A DNA stretch of 64,000 nt from Pirellulaceae bacterium (GTDB taxonomy: Bacteria > Planctomycetota > Planctomycetia > Pirellulales > Pirellulaceae), in contig JAGYIQ010000002.1 in NCBI GenBank assembly GCA_018402565.1, positions 310,001-374,000 of the forward strand. Direction: 5' to 3'. The position numbers were made by a program, and so were the translations under genes. Shown one piece after another: positions 27,506-36,983 of the stretch. How positions within the stretch are numbered: the first letter of the stretch is position 1; every line of letters starts with the position of its first letter. A model generated the notes under the pieces. It did not search any database. It was not told the DNA's origin and saw only the letters and a list, made by a program, of their open reading frames with translations.

Positions 27506-28912
27506 CTACTGAGAGAACGCCGATCCCGTTGCCGGCGGGCGTCGCGGGCGGAAGCCATCGATCATCTGCTCCGGCGCGTCCAAGCTGCGGATGTTCGGCT
27601 CGGGGTGGAAGCCGTTGAGATGTAGAAACTCTCGGACCGAAATCTTCTGCACTCGGTAGGTCCCAGCGTCCAAATCCAACTTGCTGAACGCTTGGCGACC
27701 GCGATCGTCCTCGGGCTCGTCCCCGATGATCAAATACCGAGTATTGAGGTCGATCTTGCCTTGGATGTCTCCGTTCTCGTCCATCACAGCCGCCAAGACA
27801 CCTTGGTTCTTCAGGATGAAGCCCTTCAATCGCTCCAGGTCCGACTGGCCGTCGCCGTTCAGGTCGATCACGCCGGCGATCGCCACGGGAACCTTGTATC
27901 CGCCTGGCTCCCAGGTCGCGGTGACGATTTGGTCGCTCGGCAGGATCGGGTCCCGTTCATTTTGGCTCATGATCCGGGCCTCGGCCGAATGCGGCCCCAG
28001 AATATTGGTCACTTCGATCGTGGCCTTTTCCAACCCTGCTTCCAACTCGACGTCGCGGCCGAACACACTGAAGCTGATCTTGCGATACAAGCCGTCATCG
28101 AAGCCCAGATTGATGTAGACCTTGCCGGTCGACGGTGACAGATCCACGATTCGGCCGTCGGGGATCAAGAACTTCTTGCGTTCGTACTGCTGCAACTGAA
28201 CCACCTTGGCGTTCAGCACCTGCTCGGCCTTGTTGGCCTTGGTATTGAGCGCGTCCCGCTCGGTCGTCAGCAGCGCCACTTGGTCGCGGAAGCCCTTCAC
28301 GCTTTGACTGTGAGCGTCCTCGGCGGCAGCCAATTTTGTGGCGAATTCCGTCTTGGCCGCTTCCAGCTCGCCCTGTAACTGGGCGACACGCGAGGTCAAC
28401 CGAGTCACTTCCTGTTGCAAGCCGGCCGCTCGGTTGTTGGCCTGCTGGACGTCCGTCTGCTTCTCACTGTCGGCAATCTTGACCTTCTCAGCTTCAACCC
28501 GCAGGCTGTTGTTGGACAACTTAACGGCCTCGAGCAAGTTCTTGACCAAAGAATTGTACGACCGAGTCGCTGCATCCCCCGACCCCGAGGCGTACAAACG
28601 CAGGTCGTTCTCGTACAACGCCTGCACTTCGTTGATCTCGCGTTGCAACTGTTCGTCCGTCACGCGTTCGACGGCTTTGTCCAAAGTGTCGCTGGACGGG
28701 GCACCCACCATGATCTTCATGGCCGTCACCGCCGCTTCCGCCGAGCTGCGTAGCAACTGCTCTTTCTTGAACTTATCCTCAGCATCTTTGGCTCGCACCG
28801 TTTCCTGCGACGCATTGCTGAAGCCAAAGAACGCTAACAGGCCTAACACCACCGTCAACATTACGGAAACGATCAAGCCAATTTGATAAAACTGATTCTC
28901 ACGCAGCGCCAT
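27506..28912 (-). CDS. Membrane-anchored coiled-coil protein with C-terminal globular domain
   Basis: 468 aa. A single N-terminal transmembrane helix (IGLIVSVMLTVVLGLLAFFG) is followed by a long coiled coil (about residues 45-250; VTRLTSRVAQLQGELEAAKT, VALLTTERDALNTKANKAEQ) and a C-terminal beta-rich domain (KVYINLGFDDGLYRKISFSV, IDLNGDGQSDLERLKGF with an EF-hand-like loop, RVQKISVREFLHLNGF). ATG 28912 follows GGGAG. No named family is recognised; the architecture suggests a periplasmic or cell-surface structural or stress-sensing protein. It is monocistronic on the minus strand. Confidence 0.75.
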   Translation of the reverse strand: MALRENQFYQIGLIVSVMLTVVLGLLAFFGFSNASQETVRAKDAEDKFKKEQLLRSSAEAAVTAMKIMVGAPSSDTLDKAVERVTDEQLQREINEVQALYENDLRLYASGSGDAATRSYNSLVKNLLEAVKLSNNSLRVEAEKVKIADSEKQTDVQQANNRAAGLQQEVTRLTSRVAQLQGELEAAKTEFATKLAAAEDAHSQSVKGFRDQVALLTTERDALNTKANKAEQVLNAKVVQLQQYERKKFLIPDGRIVDLSPSTGKVYINLGFDDGLYRKISFSVFGRDVELEAGLEKATIEVTNILGPHSAEARIMSQNERDPILPSDQIVTATWEPGGYKVPVAIAGVIDLNGDGQSDLERLKGFILKNQGVLAAVMDENGDIQGKIDLNTRYLIIGDEPEDDRGRQAFSKLDLDAGTYRVQKISVREFLHLNGFHPEPNIRSLDAPEQMIDGFRPRRPPATGSAFSQ

Positions 28913-29054
28913 CGGCAACTCCCAAGCGTTTGTACGCCGAACACTATCGAACTAGCGTCGGTGACGATAATCGGCCAATACAACCCCACCCGGCAACGAA
29001 TCCTGCACCGTGCCCACGGTTTAACACGCACCAGCGACTTCAGTTTAGATGGGC

Positions 29055-29084
29055 CCCAAACTAGTGTCAAACAGCTAGTTTGGG
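29055..29084. repeat. Perfect 10-bp inverted repeat
   Basis: CCCAAACTAG and CTAGTTTGGG flank a 10-nt spacer. The dyad lies about 140 bases upstream of the membrane coiled-coil gene start and about 610 bases before the protease. It may be an operator or a hairpin; no T-run follows, so it is not a simple terminator. Confidence 0.8.
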
Positions 29085-29308
29085 AGTTCTGGGAAAGAAG
29101 TTCGTCTTTTCCTCTCCCTGGGGCCCCATGCGAACCCCACGCCCCGCCTCCGAGCGCAAGCCTGCCCCCGGACTAAAGTCAGTCCCGCCCGTCCTGACAT
29201 CGGTCGTTTGCCGCTCCCAGCCCATCGCCGCTGGCCTGTAAAACGCACGTTTCAGGGCTCAGATTTAGGTCGATTGACGATCCTGCCGATTGGGCTGACT
29301 CTGCCGAC

Positions 29309-29364
29309 CCCAGCCCAGTGCCCAGCCCTCTGCCCAGCCCTGTGCCCAGCCCTCTGCCCAGCCA
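29309..29364. repeat. 12-bp tandem repeat
   Basis: Four full units and a partial unit of 12 bp (CCCAGCCCTCTG / CCCAGCCCTGTG). It is within the gene-free interval and is not in phase with any supported gene. Confidence 0.85.
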
Positions 29365-29694
29365 GCGGTCAGCGTCATGACCGACAGCGTTGGCTCAACC
29401 GCTCTAACCAGGCCCGTCGCGTGTCGCCCAGGCCCCAAAATGTGGGAAAATTTGACGATTGGGCAAACCGTGCCGCCTGCTCGAACGTAATTGTTGTACG
29501 AAATCGCCGAATCCTTCAAGTTTACGTTTCGCCAACCGCTAAACTAAACGCTACGATTGGACAACTCGGCAAACCCCGCAGGACGGGAGCGGTAGGACCG
29601 CCCGAGTCCGGCGGGCAGCGAGACTATGGAATCGCGGGGCAATGCGATCACGTTTCCCTCCGAGAACTAGCCGACCAAGCGAGCGACCGTTCAA

Positions 29695-30891
29695 ATGACT
29701 TCAATGCAACTCCACATCCCGCGACTCCGCTGCCTGCTGCCGCTCCTCGGTTGGCTGGGATGCGTGATCGGCCTGGGCCAGCTCCCGGCTCCGGCGGTGT
29801 GGGCCCAACCGACATCGGTTCTCGGAGTGCCTCAGCCGGCCACCGGAAACACGATTCGCTCGACCGCCTATCGCCCTGCTTTAACGCTCGAGCCATCGGC
29901 GGTAGAAGTCTTCAGCCAATTGAAAAAAGTGGTCGCCTGGACTGCCCCCAGCGTGGTGCATATCGAAGCCAAAAAGGTTTCACCAGCCGAAGATCGCCTG
30001 TTGACCGGCGGCCGAGATGGCTCGCGGACCGTGGAAACCGAAGAGGCCGGCGCCGGCATCATCCTGGAACACCGGCAGAAGTACTATGTCGTGACCAATC
30101 GGCACGTGGTGCTCGGGGCCAGCCCGCAGAACATCTTTGTGCAGCTGCACGACGGCACGTTTTATTATCCCTACCGCGTGTGGGAAGATTCCAAAACCGA
30201 TCTCGCCGTTCTGGGATTGGAGGCCACCGGCCTAACCCCAGCCAATTTGGGCAACAGCGACCAGATCGTGGTGGGCGACTTCGTCGTCGCCATCGGCAGC
30301 CCCTTCGGACTCAGCCACAGCGTCAGCTACGGCATCATCAGTGCCACCGGGCGACGGAATTTGGACTTGGGCAAAGCCGGCGTGCTTTATCAAGACTTCT
30401 TCCAGACCGACGCGGCCATCAATCCCGGCAATAGCGGCGGTCCGCTGATCAACCTGCAAGGCGAAGTCATCGCCATCAATACGGCCATCGCCAGCAACTC
30501 GGGGGGGAACGACGGCATCGGCTTCTCGATTCCCATCCGCATGGCCCACCGCGTGGCCACCGACCTGATCGACTACGGCCAAGTCCAACGCGCTTTCATG
30601 GGCGTAAAACTGGACTCGCAGTACTCGGCCAAGACCGCCGCCAGCCTAGGGCTGAACACGGTGTTCGGCGCTCGCGTCCTCGTCGTCTTCAGTGATTCAC
30701 CCGCCGCCCAAGCCGGGCTGCAGGTCGGCGACGTGGTTTTGGATTTCAACCAGCAACAAGTCCGCGATGACTCGCACTTGGTGCTGATGGTCAGCCAAGC
30801 GCCCACCCAGCAAGCCATCCCACTGACCGTTTTCCGCAATGGCCAACGCGTGGCGCTCTCCATCCGCCTGCAAACTCAGCCCAGCGAATAG
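29695..30891 (+). CDS. HtrA/DegP-like trypsin-fold serine protease with PDZ domain
   Basis: 398 aa. Signal peptide (CLLPLLGWLGCVIGLGQLP), a trypsin-like protease domain with catalytic His in TNRHVV (about 137), Asp in KTDLAVLG (about 169) and Ser in NPGNSGGPLI (about 246), and one C-terminal PDZ domain (ARVLVVFSDSPAAQAGLQVG). This is the single-PDZ DegS/HtrA architecture, expected in the periplasm for protein quality control or regulated proteolysis. The start is supported by the signal peptide. It is followed after 82 bases by the BNR-parvulin gene on the same strand, so both may help fold or process exported proteins. Confidence 0.93.
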   Translation: MTSMQLHIPRLRCLLPLLGWLGCVIGLGQLPAPAVWAQPTSVLGVPQPATGNTIRSTAYRPALTLEPSAVEVFSQLKKVVAWTAPSVVHIEAKKVSPAEDRLLTGGRDGSRTVETEEAGAGIILEHRQKYYVVTNRHVVLGASPQNIFVQLHDGTFYYPYRVWEDSKTDLAVLGLEATGLTPANLGNSDQIVVGDFVVAIGSPFGLSHSVSYGIISATGRRNLDLGKAGVLYQDFFQTDAAINPGNSGGPLINLQGEVIAINTAIASNSGGNDGIGFSIPIRMAHRVATDLIDYGQVQRAFMGVKLDSQYSAKTAASLGLNTVFGARVLVVFSDSPAAQAGLQVGDVVLDFNQQQVRDDSHLVLMVSQAPTQQAIPLTVFRNGQRVALSIRLQTQPSE

Positions 30892-30973
30892 GACGGGTAC
30901 GCCACGAAATCGGCCAAACTTTGCTACAATCGTCCGTATCGCTCACCTACACTCCAGCGAGGACGACCTGCCG

Positions 30974-32827
30974 ATGTCACGCACCGCCACTCACATTGCC
31001 TGCCCACAACTCGTGTTGGCCTTAGCTCTCTGCGGAATACTGCCTTCCTACGCGCTGTCCCAGCAAGTAGTCACGCGCGTGGCCCCGCCGGAAGTGCGGA
31101 CTTCCGCCGAGATCTCGATCGCGATCAATCCGGTAAATGTCAACAACCTCATCGCCGGCAGTTTGGCTCGTGGAGACGGACTGCCGGGCTCCAACCTCAC
31201 CTACGTCTCGCAGGACGGCGGCAAGACATGGTCGTCCGTGGCCGTGCCCAACCCCGACGGACGGACCCAAGGCGATGACGTCGTGTTGTTCGATGCCAAC
31301 GGACGCGGTGTCCACGCCTTTATCTCTTTTGCAGGATTGTGGGAGGAACGCCCCGCAGTGGCCGCCAACGGGATTGGCCTGACCACCAGCGACGACGGCG
31401 GCAGGACCTGGAGCGACCGGGTCATGGTCGTTGATCACTTGAACACCAAGACGCCGTTCGAAGACAAGCCTTGGTTGGTCTTCGATCGCCATCGACGCTC
31501 GTCGCATGTCGGCAACTTGTACGCCGCTTGGACGCGGTTCGATGTCTACGGCAGTGCCGATCCCGCCGACAAATCGCACATCCTGTTCTCACGCAGCACC
31601 GACGGCGGCCGCTCGTTTGCACCCCCGATTCGCATCTCGGATACCCCAGGCGATTGTGTGGATGACGACGGTACGCTGGAAGGCGCCGTCCCCGCCGTCG
31701 GTCCCGATGGCACGGTCTACGTCGTTTGGGGCGGGCCACGTGGTCTGGAGTTCGACAAGTCGACCGATGGCGGTTTGACCTTCGGCACCGACCGAGTCCT
31801 GGTGGAAACACCGGGCGGCTGGGCCTCGACCGTCGAGGGGATCTCGCGGCACAATGGCATGCCTGTGACCATCGTGGACGCTTCGCGCGGGCCCTCACGA
31901 GGGACCATCCATGTGAATTGGATCGACGAACGCAACGGCAACAAAGACGTGTTCTTGATTTCCTCGACCGATGGCGGTGAGACCTGGACGGCACCGCAAC
32001 AGGTGAATGACCCAGCCACCGACAACGGCCGCGACCAGTTCTTTACTTGGATGGCGGTCGACCCGGCCGACGGTTCGGTGAACATCGCCTATTACGATCG
32101 GGCGGCCACGACCGGCACTCGGACTCGATTGACCTTGGCTCGCAGCCTCAACGGTCGCGACTTCCGTTACTTCCCCATCGACACACCCGAATTCGACTGC
32201 CGCGATGACGTCTTCTTCGGCGACTACCTCGGTATCGATGCCCAGTTGGGACGTGTGGCGATCGGCTTTATGCAGTTCCCGCCCCAAGAGCCAGCACCGG
32301 CTGATGTGCAAGTCTTCTCCGCGGTACTGGACTTCGAACCCAGCACCTGCGACTTGCTGCCACACGGCTCGCGATTTGCCGGTCCGGAACAGGTGACCGT
32401 GCAGCATATCCTGATTGGCTTCACCGGTTCGATACCGGGGAAAGACATCACCCGTACCAAGGAGGAGGCCGAGCAATTGGCGCGGCAGCTGCTTGAGCGA
32501 GCACGTGCTGGCGAGGACTTTGCGGCCTTGGTCCGCGAGTACACCGAGGACCAATCGCCGGGGATCTACGCCATGTCCAATGTCACCGTAACGCCCCCCA
32601 AATCAGGGCCCGAGGAGACCACGGCCGAGCAAGCCGAGTCAACGACGCAAGACAAAAATTGGTCCAATCCGGCCACGGATCAACCAGCCGACGTCTTCCC
32701 ACGAGCCGCCATGGTCCGCGCGTTTGGGGATGTCAGTTTTTCTTTGACGCCTGGCCAGATCGGCATGACCGAGTACCATGGCACCTACAGCCCTTACGGC
32801 TGGCATATCATCAAGAGACTGGATTAG
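30974..32827 (+). CDS. BNR/sialidase-fold protein with C-terminal parvulin-type PPIase domain
   Basis: 617-aa secreted protein. Signal peptide (LVLALALCGILPSYALS) is followed by a sialidase-like propeller with five Asp-box motifs: SQDGGKTW, SDDGGRTW, STDGGRSF, STDGGLTF and STDGGETW. From about residue 475 the sequence changes to a parvulin (PpiC) PPIase: VQHILIGFTGSIPG, EEAEQLARQLLERARAGEDF, AALVREYTEDQS, then TPGQIGMTEYHG and YGWHIIKRLD at the C-terminus; an acidic insert splits the domain. Catalytic Arg/Glu of true sialidases were not confirmed, so it may be a binding propeller. A hairpin terminator follows. The fusion of these two folds is unusual. Confidence 0.85.
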   Translation: MSRTATHIACPQLVLALALCGILPSYALSQQVVTRVAPPEVRTSAEISIAINPVNVNNLIAGSLARGDGLPGSNLTYVSQDGGKTWSSVAVPNPDGRTQGDDVVLFDANGRGVHAFISFAGLWEERPAVAANGIGLTTSDDGGRTWSDRVMVVDHLNTKTPFEDKPWLVFDRHRRSSHVGNLYAAWTRFDVYGSADPADKSHILFSRSTDGGRSFAPPIRISDTPGDCVDDDGTLEGAVPAVGPDGTVYVVWGGPRGLEFDKSTDGGLTFGTDRVLVETPGGWASTVEGISRHNGMPVTIVDASRGPSRGTIHVNWIDERNGNKDVFLISSTDGGETWTAPQQVNDPATDNGRDQFFTWMAVDPADGSVNIAYYDRAATTGTRTRLTLARSLNGRDFRYFPIDTPEFDCRDDVFFGDYLGIDAQLGRVAIGFMQFPPQEPAPADVQVFSAVLDFEPSTCDLLPHGSRFAGPEQVTVQHILIGFTGSIPGKDITRTKEEAEQLARQLLERARAGEDFAALVREYTEDQSPGIYAMSNVTVTPPKSGPEETTAEQAESTTQDKNWSNPATDQPADVFPRAAMVRAFGDVSFSLTPGQIGMTEYHGTYSPYGWHIIKRLD

Positions 32828-32906
32828 TTTCGCGACGCAAATTGCGAATGCCGTTTCGTGGTCCCGGCGGACCGCTGTGCTACGAAAAACACCGGCTTTT
32901 CTGGTT

Positions 32907-32944
32907 CTTCGGCTCGCAGTACCTCCCGCGAGCCGAAGTTTTTA
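32907..32944 (+). terminator. Rho-independent terminator
   Basis: A perfect 11-bp stem (CTTCGGCTCGC / GCGAGCCGAAG) with a 10-nt loop is followed by TTTTTA. It lies 80 bases after the BNR-parvulin stop and before the kinase start at 33011, so the two are normally separate transcripts. Confidence 0.9.
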
Positions 32945-33010
32945 GTAAATTTTGGCCAAATTGTTCTGCGTGTTTGGCGACTGAAATCCGCTGCTAGGGG
33001 TAGGAGGTCT

Positions 33011-36000
33011 ATGACCATGAACGAATTGGAACTGTTTGCGGCTCTAGTGGCGTTGGGCGATCCGGTGGAGCGGGACGCTTTGTTGGATCGCCAAAGCGCT
33101 GGCCAGCCGGAACTGCGTCAACGCCTGGAACAACTGCTGGCAGCACATTTCCAGTCCAGTCCGCTACTTGACGCTACCAACTTAGATCCGCTTCACAAAC
33201 AAGCGCGACCGATCATGTCCAGCCCAATGGACGTGACCTCGGACTTGAAGGCATCGGCCGAGCGGGCGGGTTGCGTGGTCGCTCAGAAATACAAGCTCTT
33301 GCAACAAATCGGCGAAGGTGGGATGGGGACCGTCTGGATGGCCGAACAAAGCCAACCGATCAAGCGCCGGGTGGCTGTCAAACTGATCCGGGTCGAACGG
33401 GGCCAGTCCAAGTCAATTCTCGCGCGTTTCGAAGCTGAACGGCAAGCCATTGCATTAATGGACCATCCCCATATTGCCAAGTTGCTCGACGCTGGCTCAA
33501 CCGATTCAGGCGCACCATTTTTTGTCATGGAATTGGTCAAAGGCATTCCGCTGACCGAATACTGCGACCAACACCGATTGAGCGTCACGGATCGCTTGAC
33601 GTTGTTTGCCCAAATTTGTGGTGCAGTACAGCACGCACACCAAAAAGGGATCATCCATCGGGATCTGAAGCCGACGAATATTCTGATCGAAAACCACGAT
33701 GATCAACCGGTCCCCAAGATCATCGACTTTGGGTTGGCCAAGGCGACCAGCGGACTGCAATTGACCGATCAATCCCTGTTCACCGCCTTTGGCAGCGTCA
33801 TGGGAACTCCATTGTACATGGCCCCAGAGCAGGCCAAGTTTAATGCCGTTGATGTGGACACTCGCGCCGACATTTACTCGTTGGGCGTCATCCTTTATGA
33901 ACTTCTAACCGGCAGCACACCGATCACCCGCGAATCTTTCAAAAAGGTCGCCCTGGATGAAATGCTAAAGCTGATCCGAGACCAACAAGCCCCGACTCCC
34001 AGCAGTCGCTTGAGCACGGCGGACAGAACTCCGTCGGTCGCATCCAATCGCCAGATGGAACCCGGGAAGCTGGGACGTTTCGTCAAAGGCGAACTCGACT
34101 GGATCGTACTAAAGGCCCTGAGTAAGGAGCGGGATCGACGGTACGAGACGGCTAACGGCTTTGCGCGGGACATCGAACGTTTCTTGAGTCATGAGCCCGT
34201 GCAAGCTGGACCTCCAAGCACCGCCTACAAGTTCCGGAAATTCGTCCAGCGCAACCGAGGACAAGTCATCGCCGCTAGTTTGGTGTTGCTGGCCCTGATG
34301 GCAGGCATCACGGGAACGACTTGGGGGCTGCTACAGGCAAATCGGTCGGCTGAACTGGAGCGAATCGCCCTAGAGGATGCGAATCGCAAGCGGGAGGAAG
34401 CAACCCAACAACAAATCAGGGCCGAGCTCGCAGAGAAGCAACTGCTTGATGACTATCGAGCGGCGACTGACGATGCGATCGAGAACCTAATTTCGGCTCG
34501 TTCGGAATTGGGGCCAGAGGAAAAGCAGTACTTGAATAACTCGCTTGCCAGATGGCAAGCCTATGCTCTGAGGCAAGGACAGGAAGCGAAAAACCGACTC
34601 ATTCGGGCAGAGGGCCATTACCGAGTTGCGTTGCTCTACACCAAACTGAATCAACGTACTCAGGCCGAATCGGAGTATCTGATCGCTCGAGATATTCAAA
34701 AATCACTGGTCGACGAATTTCCAGAGGAGCCCACTTATCAATACGATCTGGCGAGAACTGCTTTTAGTCTAGCAAACATCCTGTCTTCACTTTCAAAACC
34801 GAATGAACAAATTCTCGCTATGCAGGAGGCGCTTGACATCCAGCAGCGGCTGGTCAATGAACATCCCGCTGAGACGAGTTATCAAGATTTCCTGGCCAAA
34901 ATCTTGAATAACTTTGCCGATATTTTGGAACAAAAGTCGCCCGAGATCGGACTCAGCCACGTACGGTCAGCACTAGCGATCCGACAAAAACTCGCCAAAC
35001 AATTTCCAGACGATCCCAAACAAACGGAAGGTTTAATGTTGATCTCGCTCAACACGGGTGATAGCTTACTCGCCTTGAATCGCACAACCGAGGCTTGGGA
35101 AGAATATCAACGATCACTTGCTCTCGCCCAGAAGTTAGTAAAGGATGATCCGACGAATACACTGTATTTGGCGCGATTAGCTCGCGTGCAAGAAAAGCGG
35201 GCTCGTGTGCTTCTTCAATTGCAGAAGCCGAGCGAGGCGCTGGCGGAAGCGGAAGATTCGCTGGACAACTGGCAGCAGTCAGTCAGTCGTTCGCCAATTT
35301 GGAGTCATAATCGGCATGGGCTGGGTCTCTGCGCAGTGTTGGTTGGCGGTATACGCTTCCGACTTAAGGAGTTTGATCAAGCATTGACGGAGTTCCAACG
35401 CGCCCAGAAGATTTATGAGGTACTAGTTGAGCTATTTCCGACGCGCTCCGAGTACTGGTGGTATTTAGATCTTTCTCACGCTCAGATAGCGCGGACTAAC
35501 ATTGCCATGGATCAGCCTGAGCAAGCGGTACTTGAAATCCGTAACGGACTCCGTATCCTGCAACTGGCCCTCAATCAAAAACCCAATGACACAAGCATTC
35601 GCCGAAGTTTGGCTGAACGTCATTCGCAACTAGGTGTCGCTCTTTCGAATTGGGGTGAGACGTCGGAGTCCATGACCGCATTTCAGGCCTCTCTTGTCCA
35701 GTGGGAATTCTTGGTCGGTCAACACTCGGAGGAACGGCACTACCGATTGCAGGCCCTGTACCACAAGGCTAAGGTCGGTCGGCACGAGGAAGCTGTGGAG
35801 GAAATTGAACAGTTGGTCATTCTTGCTGGGTGGACGGTTGAGCAAAGATACACAATGGCTTGTGTCTATGCGATTGCCGCTCAAGGTACATCCTCGAAAC
35901 GGGAAGATTATGCTCTGCGAGCAATGACACTTCTGAAAGAAGCTATCACCGCCGGGCGTGAGTGGTTGAATGTTGATTTCCTTCAGACAGACAAAGATAT

Positions 36001-36070
36001 CGACGTCCTTCGTGACCGCGATGACTTCCGCCAAATGCTCAACGAACTGAACGACCCGAGCGCTCCATGA
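33011..36070 (+). CDS. Membrane serine/threonine kinase (PknB type) with TPR-like ectodomain
   Basis: About 1019 aa. The N-terminal tail is followed by a Hanks-type kinase: GEGGMGTVW (about 101), VAVKLIR, HRDLKPTN (catalytic loop, about 215), DFGLAK and APEQAKFNAVDVDTRADIYS. A single transmembrane helix follows (about residues 416-438), then a long helical region with TPR-like repeats. ATG 33011 has a strong TAGGAGG Shine-Dalgarno. GC is visibly lower here than in neighbouring genes. It precedes an ECF sigma gene (usually the sigma comes first), consistent with kinase-sigma signalling pairs of planctomycetes, though direct partnering is inferred. Confidence 0.93.
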   Translation: MTMNELELFAALVALGDPVERDALLDRQSAGQPELRQRLEQLLAAHFQSSPLLDATNLDPLHKQARPIMSSPMDVTSDLKASAERAGCVVAQKYKLLQQIGEGGMGTVWMAEQSQPIKRRVAVKLIRVERGQSKSILARFEAERQAIALMDHPHIAKLLDAGSTDSGAPFFVMELVKGIPLTEYCDQHRLSVTDRLTLFAQICGAVQHAHQKGIIHRDLKPTNILIENHDDQPVPKIIDFGLAKATSGLQLTDQSLFTAFGSVMGTPLYMAPEQAKFNAVDVDTRADIYSLGVILYELLTGSTPITRESFKKVALDEMLKLIRDQQAPTPSSRLSTADRTPSVASNRQMEPGKLGRFVKGELDWIVLKALSKERDRRYETANGFARDIERFLSHEPVQAGPPSTAYKFRKFVQRNRGQVIAASLVLLALMAGITGTTWGLLQANRSAELERIALEDANRKREEATQQQIRAELAEKQLLDDYRAATDDAIENLISARSELGPEEKQYLNNSLARWQAYALRQGQEAKNRLIRAEGHYRVALLYTKLNQRTQAESEYLIARDIQKSLVDEFPEEPTYQYDLARTAFSLANILSSLSKPNEQILAMQEALDIQQRLVNEHPAETSYQDFLAKILNNFADILEQKSPEIGLSHVRSALAIRQKLAKQFPDDPKQTEGLMLISLNTGDSLLALNRTTEAWEEYQRSLALAQKLVKDDPTNTLYLARLARVQEKRARVLLQLQKPSEALAEAEDSLDNWQQSVSRSPIWSHNRHGLGLCAVLVGGIRFRLKEFDQALTEFQRAQKIYEVLVELFPTRSEYWWYLDLSHAQIARTNIAMDQPEQAVLEIRNGLRILQLALNQKPNDTSIRRSLAERHSQLGVALSNWGETSESMTAFQASLVQWEFLVGQHSEERHYRLQALYHKAKVGRHEEAVEEIEQLVILAGWTVEQRYTMACVYAIAAQGTSSKREDYALRAMTLLKEAITAGREWLNVDFLQTDKDIDVLRDRDDFRQMLNELNDPSAP

Positions 36071-36471
36071 CGGTCCGCAACCACTGTTCCGTTGTTGCGA
36101 CTGCGACACACGACCATTCGATATTTTTTCGGCAATGATCATTTTTTATAACAATAGATGCAGCATGTTCGAGGAAAACAGAACGTCGTGGCTTGCTCAC
36201 TGCCCCAAGTCGTCGAGAATACAGAGCGACACTTCTACGGTTGCTGTTGATTTGAATCCATCGGGTTGGTCGGCAGCAAACCTACGCAGTCGGACTGCAT
36301 CGTCGGCATCATGGTGCGAGATGCGCGTCAGAGGACATGGGGTGGTCATCGGGCTGGTGCGTCGCGTCAGAGAACTGGGTATCGACCCAAGTTTGAGTTA
36401 TGCTAATGGATCGAGCCTTTGGCGGCTGTTTTTTCCAGGAATTGCAAGATCAATCGAGGTTTGCCCAACCC
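36071..36471. other. Gene-free interval between kinase and sigma factor
   Basis: About 400 bases of relatively AT-rich DNA (for example ATATTTTTTCGG near 36121-36130) with no credible gene. It probably contains the promoter of the sigma factor; no specific elements are claimed. Confidence 0.4.
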
Positions 36472-36966
36472 ATGACACCTGAGGAATTGTTGCCGCAAGT
36501 TTACGAGGAGCTGCGCGAGCTGGCCGCTGTGAAATTGTCTTCCGAACGAGCCGGGCAGACCTTGGACCCCACCGCTCTAGTTCACGAGGCGTTTCTCAAG
36601 TTGGGTGGTGAGCGATCGTTTGCGTCCCGTGGCGATTACCTGCAAGCCGCCGCGCAGGCAATGCGTCGGATCTTAGTCGATCGAGCCCGAGCTCGGAACG
36701 CGGTCAAGCGGAGCGGGGGTCGACGAGTTGAATTGGAGTCCGGACATTTACAGGTTCCCATCGCCGACCAAGATTTGGAGGATTTGGACGAAGCCCTCGA
36801 ACAATTGGCGGTCGTTCAGCCCCAATTAGCAAGGTTGGTGCAATTGCGGTATTTTGGTGGTTTGACTTTGACTCAATGCGCCGAAGTGCTGAACGTCTCA
36901 CCGCGAACTGCCGACACGTGGTGGGCCTACTCTCGTGCCTGGTTGGCAGTGGCACTCAAACGCTAG
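36472..36966 (+). CDS. ECF-type RNA polymerase sigma factor (TIGR02999 group)
   Basis: 164 aa. Sigma-2 region ELLPQVYEELRELAAVKLSS and TALVHEAFLKLGGERSF, then QAMRRILVDRARARNAVKRS, and a sigma-4 helix-turn-helix (LVQLRYFGGLTLTQCAEVLN, SPRTADTWWAYSRAWLAV). These motifs match the planctomycete TIGR02999-type sigma-70 group. ATG 36472 follows GAGG at -13; an upstream in-frame ATG at 36400 adds a less conserved leader. It should direct a small regulon, possibly controlled by the upstream kinase. Confidence 0.9.
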   Translation: MTPEELLPQVYEELRELAAVKLSSERAGQTLDPTALVHEAFLKLGGERSFASRGDYLQAAAQAMRRILVDRARARNAVKRSGGRRVELESGHLQVPIADQDLEDLDEALEQLAVVQPQLARLVQLRYFGGLTLTQCAEVLNVSPRTADTWWAYSRAWLAVALKR

Positions 36967-36983
36967 GCTCGTCTGGCGGCAAA

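Larger units (their letters stand above)
28913..29694. other. Large gene-free interval with inverted and tandem repeats
   Basis: About 780 bases with no convincing coding sequence between divergent genes. It holds a perfect 10-bp inverted repeat with a 10-nt loop (CCCAAACTAG at 29055-29064 and CTAGTTTGGG at 29075-29084) and a 12-bp tandem array (CCCAGCCCTCTG type, 29309-29364). Other open frames across it look non-coding. Confidence 0.6.

Noticed and set aside
29208-30434. Long plus-strand frame overlapping the HtrA-like protease
   Set aside because: It is Arg/Pro-rich without domain motifs and is out of frame with the protease, whose triad and PDZ are clear.
32858-33010. Upstream start for the Ser/Thr kinase
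   Set aside because: The extension runs through the terminator hairpin, while ATG 33011 has a strong TAGGAGG site.
36135-36482. 115-aa frame between kinase and sigma factor
   Set aside because: No protein-like pattern, no ribosome site, and it overlaps the sigma start.
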